From an uncultured Collinsella sp. (GTDB lineage: Bacteria > Actinomycetota > Coriobacteriia > Coriobacteriales > Coriobacteriaceae), in assembly GCA_959606065.1 (NCBI GenBank), contig CAUHHV010000006.1:29415-93414 (forward strand): a DNA stretch of 64,000 bases, read 5' to 3'. Each line of letters opens with the position of its first letter. Within the stretch, counting starts at the first letter, position 1. Under the pieces are notes generated by a model that was not told the DNA's origin, searched no databases, and was given only the letters and a program-made list of their open reading frames with translations. Of this stretch, positions 35,334 through 43,690 are shown in pieces. Position numbers and translations under genes: made by a program.

Positions 35334-36314
35334 TTACTCCCACTCGACCGTGCCAACGGGCTTCGGCGTGAGGTCGTAGCAAACGCGGCAAATACCGGGG
35401 ACCTCGGCGGTCACGCGAGCGGTAATGCGCTTGAGCAGCGCCCAGTCGAGCTCAGGCACCTCGGCGGTCATGACGTCAACGGTGTTGATGCAGCGGATGA
35501 TACAGGGCCAATCGTAGGCGCGCTTGCCCTCGCGCACGCCGGTGGCGCGGAAGTCGGGCACGACGGCAAAATACTGCCAGATGGTCAGACCCGCCTTGTC
35601 GATCTCCTCGCGCACGATCGCGTCGGCTTCGCGCAGCGCCTCAAGACGGTCGCGGGTGATGGCACCAAGGCAGCGGACGCCCAGGCCGGGACCGGGGAAC
35701 GGCTGGCGCTCGACCATGTTCTCGGGCAGGCCGAGCTCGCGACCCACGACGCGGACCTCGTCCTTGTACAGCAGTTTGACGGGCTCGCAGAGCTCAAACT
35801 GCAGATCCTCGGGCAGACCGCCCACGTTGTGGTGAGCCTTCACGCCGTCTTGGGACTCAAGAATGTCGGGATAGATGGTGCCCTGGGCGAGGAAACTGAC
35901 CTCGTCGCCAACCTTGCGGGCCTCCTCCTCGAACACGCGGATAAACTCGGCACCGATGATCTTGCGCTTGGCCTCGGGCTCCTCGACGTCCACGAGCTTA
36001 TCCAGGAAGCGATCGGTCGCGTCCACATAGACCAGGTTAGCGTCCATCTGGTTCTTGAAGACGTCGATGACCTGTTCGCTCTCACCCTTGCGCATCAGGC
36101 CGTGGTTCACATGCACGCAAATGAGCTGCTTGCCGATGGCCTTGATGAGCAGGGCCGCGACAACCGAACTGTCGACGCCGCCGGAAAGAGCCAGCAGGAC
36201 CTTCTTGTCGCCGATCTGCTCGCGGATTGCAGCGACCTGCTCATCGATGAACACCTGGGCAAGTCCGGGAGTGGTGATACGCACCATGTCGTCGGGACGC
36301 TTGTTGGGATCCAT
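35334..36314 (-). CDS. guaA: GMP synthetase ATP-pyrophosphatase subunit (no glutaminase domain)
   Basis: A 326-aa protein that contains only the ATPase and dimerisation parts of GMP synthase: the PP-loop LLALSGGVDSSV, the central QGTIYPDILES, and the C-terminal ending KPVGTVEWE. The class I glutamine amidotransferase domain of the usual 510-aa enzyme is absent, so it should work with a separate glutaminase subunit or use free ammonia, like the two-subunit archaeal enzyme. It converts XMP to GMP. A TATAAT-type -10 box lies upstream. Its 3' end contains the 13-base sequence found at the island junctions near 57.8 and 63.7 kb. Confidence 0.93.
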   Translation of the reverse strand: MDPNKRPDDMVRITTPGLAQVFIDEQVAAIREQIGDKKVLLALSGGVDSSVVAALLIKAIGKQLICVHVNHGLMRKGESEQVIDVFKNQMDANLVYVDATDRFLDKLVDVEEPEAKRKIIGAEFIRVFEEEARKVGDEVSFLAQGTIYPDILESQDGVKAHHNVGGLPEDLQFELCEPVKLLYKDEVRVVGRELGLPENMVERQPFPGPGLGVRCLGAITRDRLEALREADAIVREEIDKAGLTIWQYFAVVPDFRATGVREGKRAYDWPCIIRCINTVDVMTAEVPELDWALLKRITARVTAEVPGICRVCYDLTPKPVGTVEWE

Positions 36315-36380
36315 GCAGAGCTCCTTCTCGGTTCGATGGGAATGCGTTACACGTATGCAAACGCACCGTCACATGACCTC

Positions 36381-36386
36381 ATTATA
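36381..36386 (-). promoter_or_regulatory. -10 box of the GMP synthetase gene
   Basis: On the minus strand TATAAT is preceded by TGCA and lies 67 bases upstream of the start codon at 36314. The -35 region (TGGGAA) is weak. Confidence 0.45.
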
Positions 36387-36611
36387 TGCAGAACGAGATG
36401 CGTTTCCCATCGCTGCGACAGAGCTTTTTACAGGGGTGGCAATTTTTCCTAATGTCGAGGTCAGCTAGGCTTCGGTAGCCACCTTGGGAGCATCGCCAAT
36501 AGACTCTTCCTTTATACGTTCGGCACAATCGTAGGCGATACCCACAAATTCAAGTCCCGAGCAACAGGAGTACAATTGCTGCTATTGTTGCCAGCTGTTG
36601 GGAGATGGAAG

Positions 36612-37616
36612 ATGGACTGCGATGGCTACCCATGCGTTCCCATGCCGTTGATGTGCACTGCCTTTGTGCCGGGGCAGATGGACGCTGCGGTTGCAGGCAT
36701 TTCCGACCCCGATTCGCGCGCCATTGCCACGGCAGAAGCGCTGTACTTTCGCGGACAGGCCACCCTTGCTGCCAAGACGGCGCGCCCCTATCTTGACGCC
36801 ACCGATCCCGCACTGCGCTATTCCGCATGCTTTATCTGCGGATACGCCAGTCTGTCGCTCAACCGTATCGCCGACGCCCGCCGGTGCCTTGCGGGCATCC
36901 TCGATACGCCAACTGACGAGGAATCGCCCGCCGTCCACGCCACGCATATCCTGTTCGCCTCGGCCGCGAGCGTCCTGCTGCACTTGCCTTCCCCGTATTC
37001 TGCCGAAGAGTTTTATCCGCTTGCGGCGCATCTGCCCGAAGGCCTGCGCTTGTTCGCCAGCTACGTGATGGCGCATGCCCTGTACCTGCGCGGCGAATAT
37101 GGCCGCAGTCTGGGCATGGCGGAAAACGCCCTAATTATGAAACAGGGAAGCTATCCCATCTCGGAACTGTTCCTGCACCTGGCAGCTTCCATGGCATACA
37201 TGAGTCTCAAAGACGTCGACGCCGCAAAAGCGCATTTTGGCGCCGCTTGGGACATTGCGCGCCCCGACGGCCTCATCGAGCTCATCGGCGAGCACCACGG
37301 CCTTTTACAGGGGCTCATCGAGGCGTGCCTAAAAACGCAATACCCTGACGATTTCGCGCGCATCATCGAGATCACGTACCGCTTCAGCTACGGCTGGCGG
37401 CGCATCCACAACCCCGATTCGGGCGAGGACGTGGCCGACGATCTAACGACCACGGAATTCACCATGGCCATGCTCGCCTGTCGTGGGTGGACCAACGCCG
37501 AAATCGCACGCCATATGGGAGTATCGCCGGGCACCGTCAAAAACCGCCTATCCGGCGTATACGCAAAGCATGGCATCGGCACACGCGCCGAGCTGGTCGC
37601 GCATATGTTGCGTTAG
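36612..37616 (+). CDS. LuxR-family transcriptional regulator
   Basis: A 334-aa protein. The C-terminal LuxR helix-turn-helix reads LTTTEFTMAMLACRGWTNAEIARHMGVSPGTVKNRLSGVYAKHGI. The N-terminal 270 residues are helical and TPR-like (alternating AEALYFRGQATLAAKTARPYLD and ASLSLNRIADARRCLAGIL units). The ATG at 36612 follows GGGAGATGGAAG. It precedes a very large surface protein gene by 155 bases; regulators of this type are commonly paired with exported proteins in Coriobacteriia and may control them. Confidence 0.85.
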   Translation: MDCDGYPCVPMPLMCTAFVPGQMDAAVAGISDPDSRAIATAEALYFRGQATLAAKTARPYLDATDPALRYSACFICGYASLSLNRIADARRCLAGILDTPTDEESPAVHATHILFASAASVLLHLPSPYSAEEFYPLAAHLPEGLRLFASYVMAHALYLRGEYGRSLGMAENALIMKQGSYPISELFLHLAASMAYMSLKDVDAAKAHFGAAWDIARPDGLIELIGEHHGLLQGLIEACLKTQYPDDFARIIEITYRFSYGWRRIHNPDSGEDVADDLTTTEFTMAMLACRGWTNAEIARHMGVSPGTVKNRLSGVYAKHGIGTRAELVAHMLR

Positions 37617-37771
37617 CGACCGGGCTGCCAAGCGCATCGAACGCGTTCCGGAACCCGGCGCTTCGCTCGATCAATTTGGACATTTTGGCCATCGAACGGC
37701 ACTACCGCCACGAAGCGTCTTCTCGCAAAATTGGATTATTTCCACCGATATTTGCGGGATGGGAGCCCAAG

Positions 37772-40700
37772 ATGCTTGATCGCCGTTCGTTACTTGTTGC
37801 TGGAGCGTCCTCGCTGGCGAGCATCATGTTGCCTCGCGTGCCGGGAAGCGAAAATGCCTTCCTGCTGCCGTTCGCGCCCACCGCGGCCTATGCCGACGAA
37901 GAAGATCCCTTCAAGGTGCTCGTTCTCTCGCGCACCATGTTTGGTGTAGTCGTGGTCGACGTCGCCAACAAGAATACGCCCATCGCAGGTGCCCAGGTCA
38001 CGCTCACATCGCGCTATGCCGTAGGCAAGCAGCTCACCGCCACGACCGATGACGAAGGCACGGCCATCTTTGAGGTCGCCCCTCTTTCGGAAGACTACGT
38101 GGACGAGGCAACGCTTCTCGACGCGTACGACTTTAACGGCGGCATCTCCATTAGCATGGCGGGCTACCGCGATGTCGAGATTCCCCTTGCGCGTATCCAG
38201 GGCGGCACCGCCATAACCGCACCCACACGTCCGCTGTCCGACGGCGAGCCGTACTTCCGCCAGCTCACATTCGACGAATGGGACATCCAGTACGCTGATG
38301 CCACGTTCATGGCATTGCCGAAGGACGACGCGGCAAACGACCAACCCGACACGCATGCCTTTATTGTACAGGCACATCTGCCACAGGGTGGACAGGCAAC
38401 GCTGCACATCAACAAGGTAATGCCCGCCACGGGTAGCTCGCCCGAAACCGTCACGCAGATCGGCCAGATCAAGGCCAGCGCATCAGGCGCGGATAATCTG
38501 GCGACGTTCACACTCGAAGACAAGTTTCTCGACGCGGCATCGGGCCTTCTGGAGGAAGGGTGCAAGCTGCGCTTTGTCCTCGACTATCAGGGCAAAACCT
38601 ACACGCTCTCATCCCCCATGGCCGTTGTCACCGCGCCGGCCGCAAAGGCGGAATCGGGCTCGACCACTATCGTCCCCACTACCATGGACCAAGAGGTCAC
38701 TCCGTTTGATTTCCCCGCGGCGTTTCCCGGCATCGGCGGCAATAAGTTCACGTGCTGGATACCCACATTTCCGATCCTCTTCGATTTCTCGTTTGCTGGA
38801 TACGTGCTGTTTGGCGGAGGATACAAACCAGCCAGCTATATGAACGATTCGGGCAATCCGGATCCGGAGTACTGGAAGAAGTCACCGCGCGAGTCGGGCG
38901 CCAAGCAGGCAAACCGCTACCTCGACGAAATGGAGGGGAAGTGGAATCAGTACAAAAGTATGAGTGCCGGTTCGGGCACCGATCCAAGAAACACCAAGCT
39001 CCTTCGCCACCATTGCACGCCGCTGTTCACGATGGATATCGCCACACAGCTGTACGGCTCGCTCGCCTACGATTGGGTGGGCAAAACCTGGGGTGACAAC
39101 AACGACCCCGCATACGGCAATATTAAGGCCCTCTTCCAGGTAAGAACCGACCTCAATTGGACCGAGCAGTTTACCCTAGGACCGGTGCCGTTTTTCCTAA
39201 ACGTCAACCCCTGGGTGCTGGCAAAACTGGCGCTCGCCGTGGGCGCCCACACGCACGGCAGCGGCGCGGCGTTTTTCAAGAACATTTCGCTCGACTATTC
39301 CAACACGTCGGGCTCGTTCACCATCCAGATCGGACTTGCCGTCACCTTTGGAGCCGGCATTGCAGGCGTCGCTTCGTCCGCTGTGCGTGGCGCCGCATCC
39401 CTCACACTGTTCATTGGGTACGAGAAGGCAGATGGACACCAGCTTCCGCGGCTGCGCGTAGGTGCAGACGTCGATGTCGATGTGATACTCCAGTTCGTAA
39501 TGTTCAAGTGGACCACCAAGGCTTGGTCGGGGTCGTGGCCCACACTCATCGATTCGTGGAATATGTCGGTGAACAATGGCGACCAGTATGTACTCCAGCG
39601 CTCTGAGCTGGCATTGGGTGGAAATACGCCTTATACGTTGGATGCCTGCTTCGGCTCGGCCGGCAACGCCGAAGCAGGTGTTGTGCCGCAGTTTATCGCA
39701 TCGGCCACCATCGTCACCAACGCCGAGCTGCTCGCACGCGCCGAGGTTAAGGCCACTGCCGTAAATGCCGCGCCTGTCGTGCGCGATTGGGATCAAGCGG
39801 CCACGCGCATTGAGCTCGAGGCGGATTCAGAAAGCGAAGACACGGGACAGATCGAGCATTTCGTCCATGCACTGGTAGAGAACGACGAAAACGCCGCGCC
39901 GATGTATGAGTACACCTACATCGGTCAGTCAACGAACGCCGTTGCGGACCCGAACGCCAATTCTGCCGGCGTGTCGGAGGACGAGCGTGGCGGCATAAAA
40001 CCCTCGAGCGACAACGTGCTGTTTTCCGGCGTGCTCAGCGAAGCCCACATGAAGCTAACGATGATTGCCGGCGTAGAATGCCTGTTCCGTATCGCCTCGG
40101 TGCGCTACGGCGACAATGGCCGCTCGCGCCTGGTGGTGCACACAAAGGCAAACGGCACGTGGTCCGCTCCCACGCCCGTGGACTTTCCCCTTGGGTTTGG
40201 CGAGGGCGACGTGGAGCGCGACGGCATATTCGATTACGACTTCGACGTGGTGGAATATACGGACGGAAGAGGAAACCAGGACGCCTACGTGCTGCTGGTC
40301 TCGGGCGAGCGCCCCGCCGGCGACAACACCCTTTTCGATACGGCAAGCACAGCCGGCATACTGTCCGTTGTGCGCCTGCGCATAAGTAATGACGAGATCC
40401 GCGTTGTGTCGCATACGTCATGGCGCAGCATCTCGCGCGGCCGCCTGCAAGAGGATGGCTACCATTGCCTGCAGTGCCCGCGCATCACGGTAGGCAAGAC
40501 GCTGATCGACGGACGCCTGTCGGGTGCCTACCTCCACCGCCGCGGAACCACCGCAGAAAAGGCGCTCGGCAGCGAGGCCGAGGTTGCGCTGGAATGCTTT
40601 ACCCTGTGGTCGGATGATTTGGGCGACAGCCTGACGTTCCGCCAAGTTCTTCGCTTTCCGCAAGCACCGTCGAGTATCGAGCTGAGCGAGCCCGAGAATA

Positions 40701-42139
40701 TCAACGGCAAAATGGTGGTGCCCGTTGCGTACGAGACCGCAGACGGTTGCGGCTGCGCATCGTACGCCGTGATCGGCCAGTCCATTGCGGGCTGGGGCGT
40801 TATGTCACCAGACGCCGCGGTGCCCCGTGCGGTGCCGTGGCCACAACATTCGGGCTTTTTGGCAACCGTCAACGAGCAACTGCAGCATATTACTTGGACG
40901 CGAGGCGCATCGGCATTTGCAACGCAGCCTGTGGGTGCCGCAGGCTGTGGCCCGGCATCGTTTAGCGTAAGCAACAACGGCAGGTGCGTGCTCTATGTAG
41001 AGAACACCGACGGCAAGGTGGGACAAACCTATGACGAAGAAGGCAACCCGGTAGCAGTGATGGGCAAGCACTTCCGCATCTTCGCCAGCACCTTGGCAGG
41101 CGATCTGTTCACGGAGCCGTTCGTGATGTGCGAGCTGGACCATCCCGTCGATCAGATAACGACATTTTTGACGTCGGGAGGCATACTCTCCGCGCTCGCC
41201 ACGCACATTGTGAGCGCGGAGATGAGCGAGGCGGAGCTGCACGGCATCGAAGTGCCCTTGGTGGCATGTGCCACTCCGACGGGCGCGGTCGCTACCTCGG
41301 GCGCGGTGGTGCCCGGAGCGGCAGGCGAATCCTTCATGGTCACGGTGCGAAACGACGGCAACACCCTGCTGACCGCCGGCACGATCGATCTGTACCGAGA
41401 GGGCTCCAGCCAGCCGTTCTCCAGCGCATCCATCGGATTCGGAGCGAACGCACGCATGGCCTCGATCTACGATCCAGAGCTTGCCGAGGATGCTTCGGCC
41501 AATGATATGGCACGCGTGAAATACGCGCTCGAGACGCTGGGCGCGCGTTTTGCAACGCACCCGCTGGTAGCCGACAACGGCAACGCCGTGCTGGCACCGG
41601 GTTGCACGGCACAATTCCGCATGAGCTTCGCCATCCCCGAGAGTTGGAGCGACGAAGTGGGCAAACGCGTAACGCTGTATGCGAAGGCGCGCGACCTGGT
41701 GGCGCTCGATCCCGTAACGCTCGAGGAGATCCGACCGGGCGCAAACTCGGCGCTGAGTGCCGTTCTGCACGAGCTTCATGTGCCCGACGCGGCATGCGAA
41801 CGCTCGGAAGTGCAGGTCGGCGTATGCGACAGCGCGGATACGACAGGACTTCACGACGCCCCGATGACAGTAGACGGCGATGGTGGCTCGAGTGGCGGCG
41901 GTACTGACGAGGGCGGCGGCTCCGGCGGAAGCAGCTCCGGCAGTGGCAAGGACCACGGCAATAACAAGCGCTCCGGAAAAGCGGGTGCGCTTGCGGGCAC
42001 GGGCGATGTCAACGCTCCCCTTACGGCAGCCGCTGCAGCACTCGCCGCGGCAGGCGCCGGCCTCGTCGCCTACAGCGCCCGCCGCACGGCGGTCGAAAAA
42101 GACACCGCCAATGAGGACAATTCGGATAGGACTCGCTAG
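37772..42139 (+). CDS. Large Tat-exported cell-surface protein with LAGTG sorting signal
   Basis: A 1455-aa protein. The N-terminus MLDRRSLLVAGASS has the twin-arginine pattern, with a likely cleavage after AYA (residue 41). A carboxypeptidase-like or Ig-like beta domain follows (IAGAQVTLTSRYAVGKQLTATTDDEGTAIFEVAPL). The remaining 1200 residues are beta-rich and not assignable. The C-terminus has a Gly/Ser-rich spacer, LAGTG at 1407-1411, a hydrophobic helix and YSARRT, which together look like a sortase substrate with a variant LPxTG box. The ATG at 37772 follows GGGAG. The role is probably adhesion or a polymer-binding surface function. Confidence 0.8.
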   Translation: MLDRRSLLVAGASSLASIMLPRVPGSENAFLLPFAPTAAYADEEDPFKVLVLSRTMFGVVVVDVANKNTPIAGAQVTLTSRYAVGKQLTATTDDEGTAIFEVAPLSEDYVDEATLLDAYDFNGGISISMAGYRDVEIPLARIQGGTAITAPTRPLSDGEPYFRQLTFDEWDIQYADATFMALPKDDAANDQPDTHAFIVQAHLPQGGQATLHINKVMPATGSSPETVTQIGQIKASASGADNLATFTLEDKFLDAASGLLEEGCKLRFVLDYQGKTYTLSSPMAVVTAPAAKAESGSTTIVPTTMDQEVTPFDFPAAFPGIGGNKFTCWIPTFPILFDFSFAGYVLFGGGYKPASYMNDSGNPDPEYWKKSPRESGAKQANRYLDEMEGKWNQYKSMSAGSGTDPRNTKLLRHHCTPLFTMDIATQLYGSLAYDWVGKTWGDNNDPAYGNIKALFQVRTDLNWTEQFTLGPVPFFLNVNPWVLAKLALAVGAHTHGSGAAFFKNISLDYSNTSGSFTIQIGLAVTFGAGIAGVASSAVRGAASLTLFIGYEKADGHQLPRLRVGADVDVDVILQFVMFKWTTKAWSGSWPTLIDSWNMSVNNGDQYVLQRSELALGGNTPYTLDACFGSAGNAEAGVVPQFIASATIVTNAELLARAEVKATAVNAAPVVRDWDQAATRIELEADSESEDTGQIEHFVHALVENDENAAPMYEYTYIGQSTNAVADPNANSAGVSEDERGGIKPSSDNVLFSGVLSEAHMKLTMIAGVECLFRIASVRYGDNGRSRLVVHTKANGTWSAPTPVDFPLGFGEGDVERDGIFDYDFDVVEYTDGRGNQDAYVLLVSGERPAGDNTLFDTASTAGILSVVRLRISNDEIRVVSHTSWRSISRGRLQEDGYHCLQCPRITVGKTLIDGRLSGAYLHRRGTTAEKALGSEAEVALECFTLWSDDLGDSLTFRQVLRFPQAPSSIELSEPENINGKMVVPVAYETADGCGCASYAVIGQSIAGWGVMSPDAAVPRAVPWPQHSGFLATVNEQLQHITWTRGASAFATQPVGAAGCGPASFSVSNNGRCVLYVENTDGKVGQTYDEEGNPVAVMGKHFRIFASTLAGDLFTEPFVMCELDHPVDQITTFLTSGGILSALATHIVSAEMSEAELHGIEVPLVACATPTGAVATSGAVVPGAAGESFMVTVRNDGNTLLTAGTIDLYREGSSQPFSSASIGFGANARMASIYDPELAEDASANDMARVKYALETLGARFATHPLVADNGNAVLAPGCTAQFRMSFAIPESWSDEVGKRVTLYAKARDLVALDPVTLEEIRPGANSALSAVLHELHVPDAACERSEVQVGVCDSADTTGLHDAPMTVDGDGGSSGGGTDEGGGSGGSSSGSGKDHGNNKRSGKAGALAGTGDVNAPLTAAAAALAAAGAGLVAYSARRTAVEKDTANEDNSDRTR

Positions 42140-42242
42140 CTCCTAGTTACATGTCATTATGAAAATCATGTTCGTCATTGCGCGCACGATGCCCCACTGC
42201 ACCCGAAACCGCGCGAGGCACTGGCCCTGCTCATCGAGCACC

Positions 42243-42277
42243 AAAAAGGACTGGCCCCGATAACTCGGAGCCAGCCC
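42243..42277 (-). terminator. Intrinsic terminator of the lipoprotein gene
   Basis: GGACTGGCCCCGA (42248-42260) pairs with TCGGAGCCAGCCC (42265-42277) with two mismatches. On the minus strand it is followed by TTTTT. It lies 29 bases after the stop codon at 42306. Confidence 0.8.
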
Positions 42278-42305
42278 TGAGTCGCCTGACGTAAGAATCG
42301 CGGCG

Positions 42306-43322
42306 TTACTTGAGCTTCAGCGCCTCCATCATGGGCACGGCGGCGTCCCAATCGATCTTCCAGCCAATCGACACGCGGACGGTTTCACCCGTTGCGGGAG
42401 CCGTCGCAAACAGTGTATGGCCGTTGTCGGGACCGGTAAAGCGCAGCCACGTTATGCCGTTGTACTCGACCTGGTCGGTTGTTGTCTCCTTACCTTCGTA
42501 GACCTGCTCTAGGCTTGCAACCTCTTCCTCCGGCGAGCGTAGGAAGATGCTGATGTTCAGGCGTCCTCCAGTCTCGTCGTGGAAGAAGTTTGCCTTTTCG
42601 TGCTCTTCGTCGGACGAATCCAGCGTGTACCCATCGGCGGCCTCGATGCTGTACGATGCGCAGTCGATGCCCGTTAAATCTGCCTTCTCGCCAGAATCGG
42701 CCACGCCGCCGGCCGCCTTGAACTCCTTGGTCTCGCATCCCGTGGTGTCAAAGTGCATGGCCTCATGATTCTTGGCGGGGGCGTAAGCGTCTACGAACTC
42801 GACAGTGATGGGCCCGTAGTACGCCGTCTTGGGCGCCCAGAAATACACGTACTCAACGGTCTCGCCCGGGCCGATATCTGGCCTCTTGGAAAGATCGATG
42901 CCCTCGTGAAGCTCATCGGGAGCCTCACTTGCAACGTAGTCGAGCACGGCCGCCTTGCCGGAAGTAAACAACGGGTCGCCTGCCTCAAGATCGCCCTGGG
43001 CAGCATGCACGTTAAAGGAACTGAACGTCCTGTTCTTTGTGTTGTTGTTGGTAATCTTGATGTGCAGGTAAAAGCCGTCCTGCTTCTTGGCATCACCGCG
43101 ATAGAACGTACCGTGAGCCACCGACTCATAGGTAATGCCTGCCACCTCGACCGTCTGCGACTCATAGGCCTTGGGCTTCTCGGCCTTCTCCTGCACAGGT
43201 GCGCTCCCGCCCGAGCCACTCGGCGCATTACCGCCGCAGCCGGCCACCGTACATGCCAGCACGGCCGAAAGCGTCACGGTGGGAATTCCTAACAGCAGCT
43301 TCTTCGTCATGGGCTTCATCAT
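42306..43322 (-). CDS. Lipoprotein with Ig-like (DUF4352/5067-like) domain
   Basis: A 338-aa lipoprotein. The signal ends in CTVAGC (lipid Cys29), followed by a short Gly/Ser linker. The central domain (VEVAGITYESVAHGTFYRG... YLHIKITNNNTKNRTFSSFNVHA... VEYVYFWAPKTAYYGPITVEFVDAY) is an immunoglobulin-like fold of the DUF4352/DUF5067 type. The last 120 residues form another beta domain. Function is unknown. The first of three close in-frame ATGs was chosen, with AAAGGAG 8 bases upstream. Confidence 0.8.
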   Translation of the reverse strand: MMKPMTKKLLLGIPTVTLSAVLACTVAGCGGNAPSGSGGSAPVQEKAEKPKAYESQTVEVAGITYESVAHGTFYRGDAKKQDGFYLHIKITNNNTKNRTFSSFNVHAAQGDLEAGDPLFTSGKAAVLDYVASEAPDELHEGIDLSKRPDIGPGETVEYVYFWAPKTAYYGPITVEFVDAYAPAKNHEAMHFDTTGCETKEFKAAGGVADSGEKADLTGIDCASYSIEAADGYTLDSSDEEHEKANFFHDETGGRLNISIFLRSPEEEVASLEQVYEGKETTTDQVEYNGITWLRFTGPDNGHTLFATAPATGETVRVSIGWKIDWDAAVPMMEALKLK

Positions 43323-43577
43323 CCTCACCGCTCCTTTCGGCTTGCAGCTCATCCGTTGCCCGAGTCCCAAGTCGACCCCGTGGCATCGGCTTCCACTATG
43401 AGCGTATGACGAAACACGACGCCGGCGAAGTGACCCACGGCCCAAATAACGACCCGCCAGCGTTCCTTATGGGCCAAAGGGACTCGCACACGCACGCCCG
43501 TGGCCCATAAAACGAGACGCTTGTCCCAATGTTCGATTCGGAACAACAATCCGCACGACACGTTTTACCCGTTAATC
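43323..43577. other. Intergenic region without recognisable gene
   Basis: The 255 bases between the lipoprotein start and the LexA-like box hold the lipoprotein ribosome-binding site at the left edge. Several G/C-rich inverted segments (for example GGCCCA...TGGGCC near 43439-43474) are present, but no ORF with ribosome-binding site. Confidence 0.5.
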
Positions 43578-43591
43578 CGAACGATTGTTCG
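43578..43591. promoter_or_regulatory. LexA-type SOS box
   Basis: CGAACGATTGTTCG is a perfect GAAC-N4-GTTC dyad and continues with A on the right side, matching the mycobacterial and Gram-positive LexA consensus TCGAAC-N4-GTTCGA at 13 of 14 defined positions plus spacer. It lies 100 bases upstream of the topoisomerase B-subunit gene and well upstream of the divergent lipoprotein. Confidence 0.6.
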
Positions 43592-43690
43592 ATGGATTTC
43601 GTGTTGGGTGGAATCGCCCAAGGGCTGGGCTATGCTACCTTGACTATCTATATGACTTAAACGCAGCAAAGGAGTATCGAGAGAGCGAGC

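Noticed and set aside
36472..36579. Minus-strand frame reading LEFVGIAYDCAERIKEESIGDAPKVATEA
   Set aside because: Protein-like composition, but the only start is TTG without a ribosome-binding site; kept out for lack of evidence.
37487..37771. 95-codon 5' extension of the surface protein overlapping the LuxR gene
   Set aside because: It would bury the Tat signal peptide; ATG 37772 has GGGAG and a proper signal sequence.
40805..41956. 383-codon antisense frame in the surface protein gene
   Set aside because: No start signal and no motif; mirror of GC-rich coding DNA.
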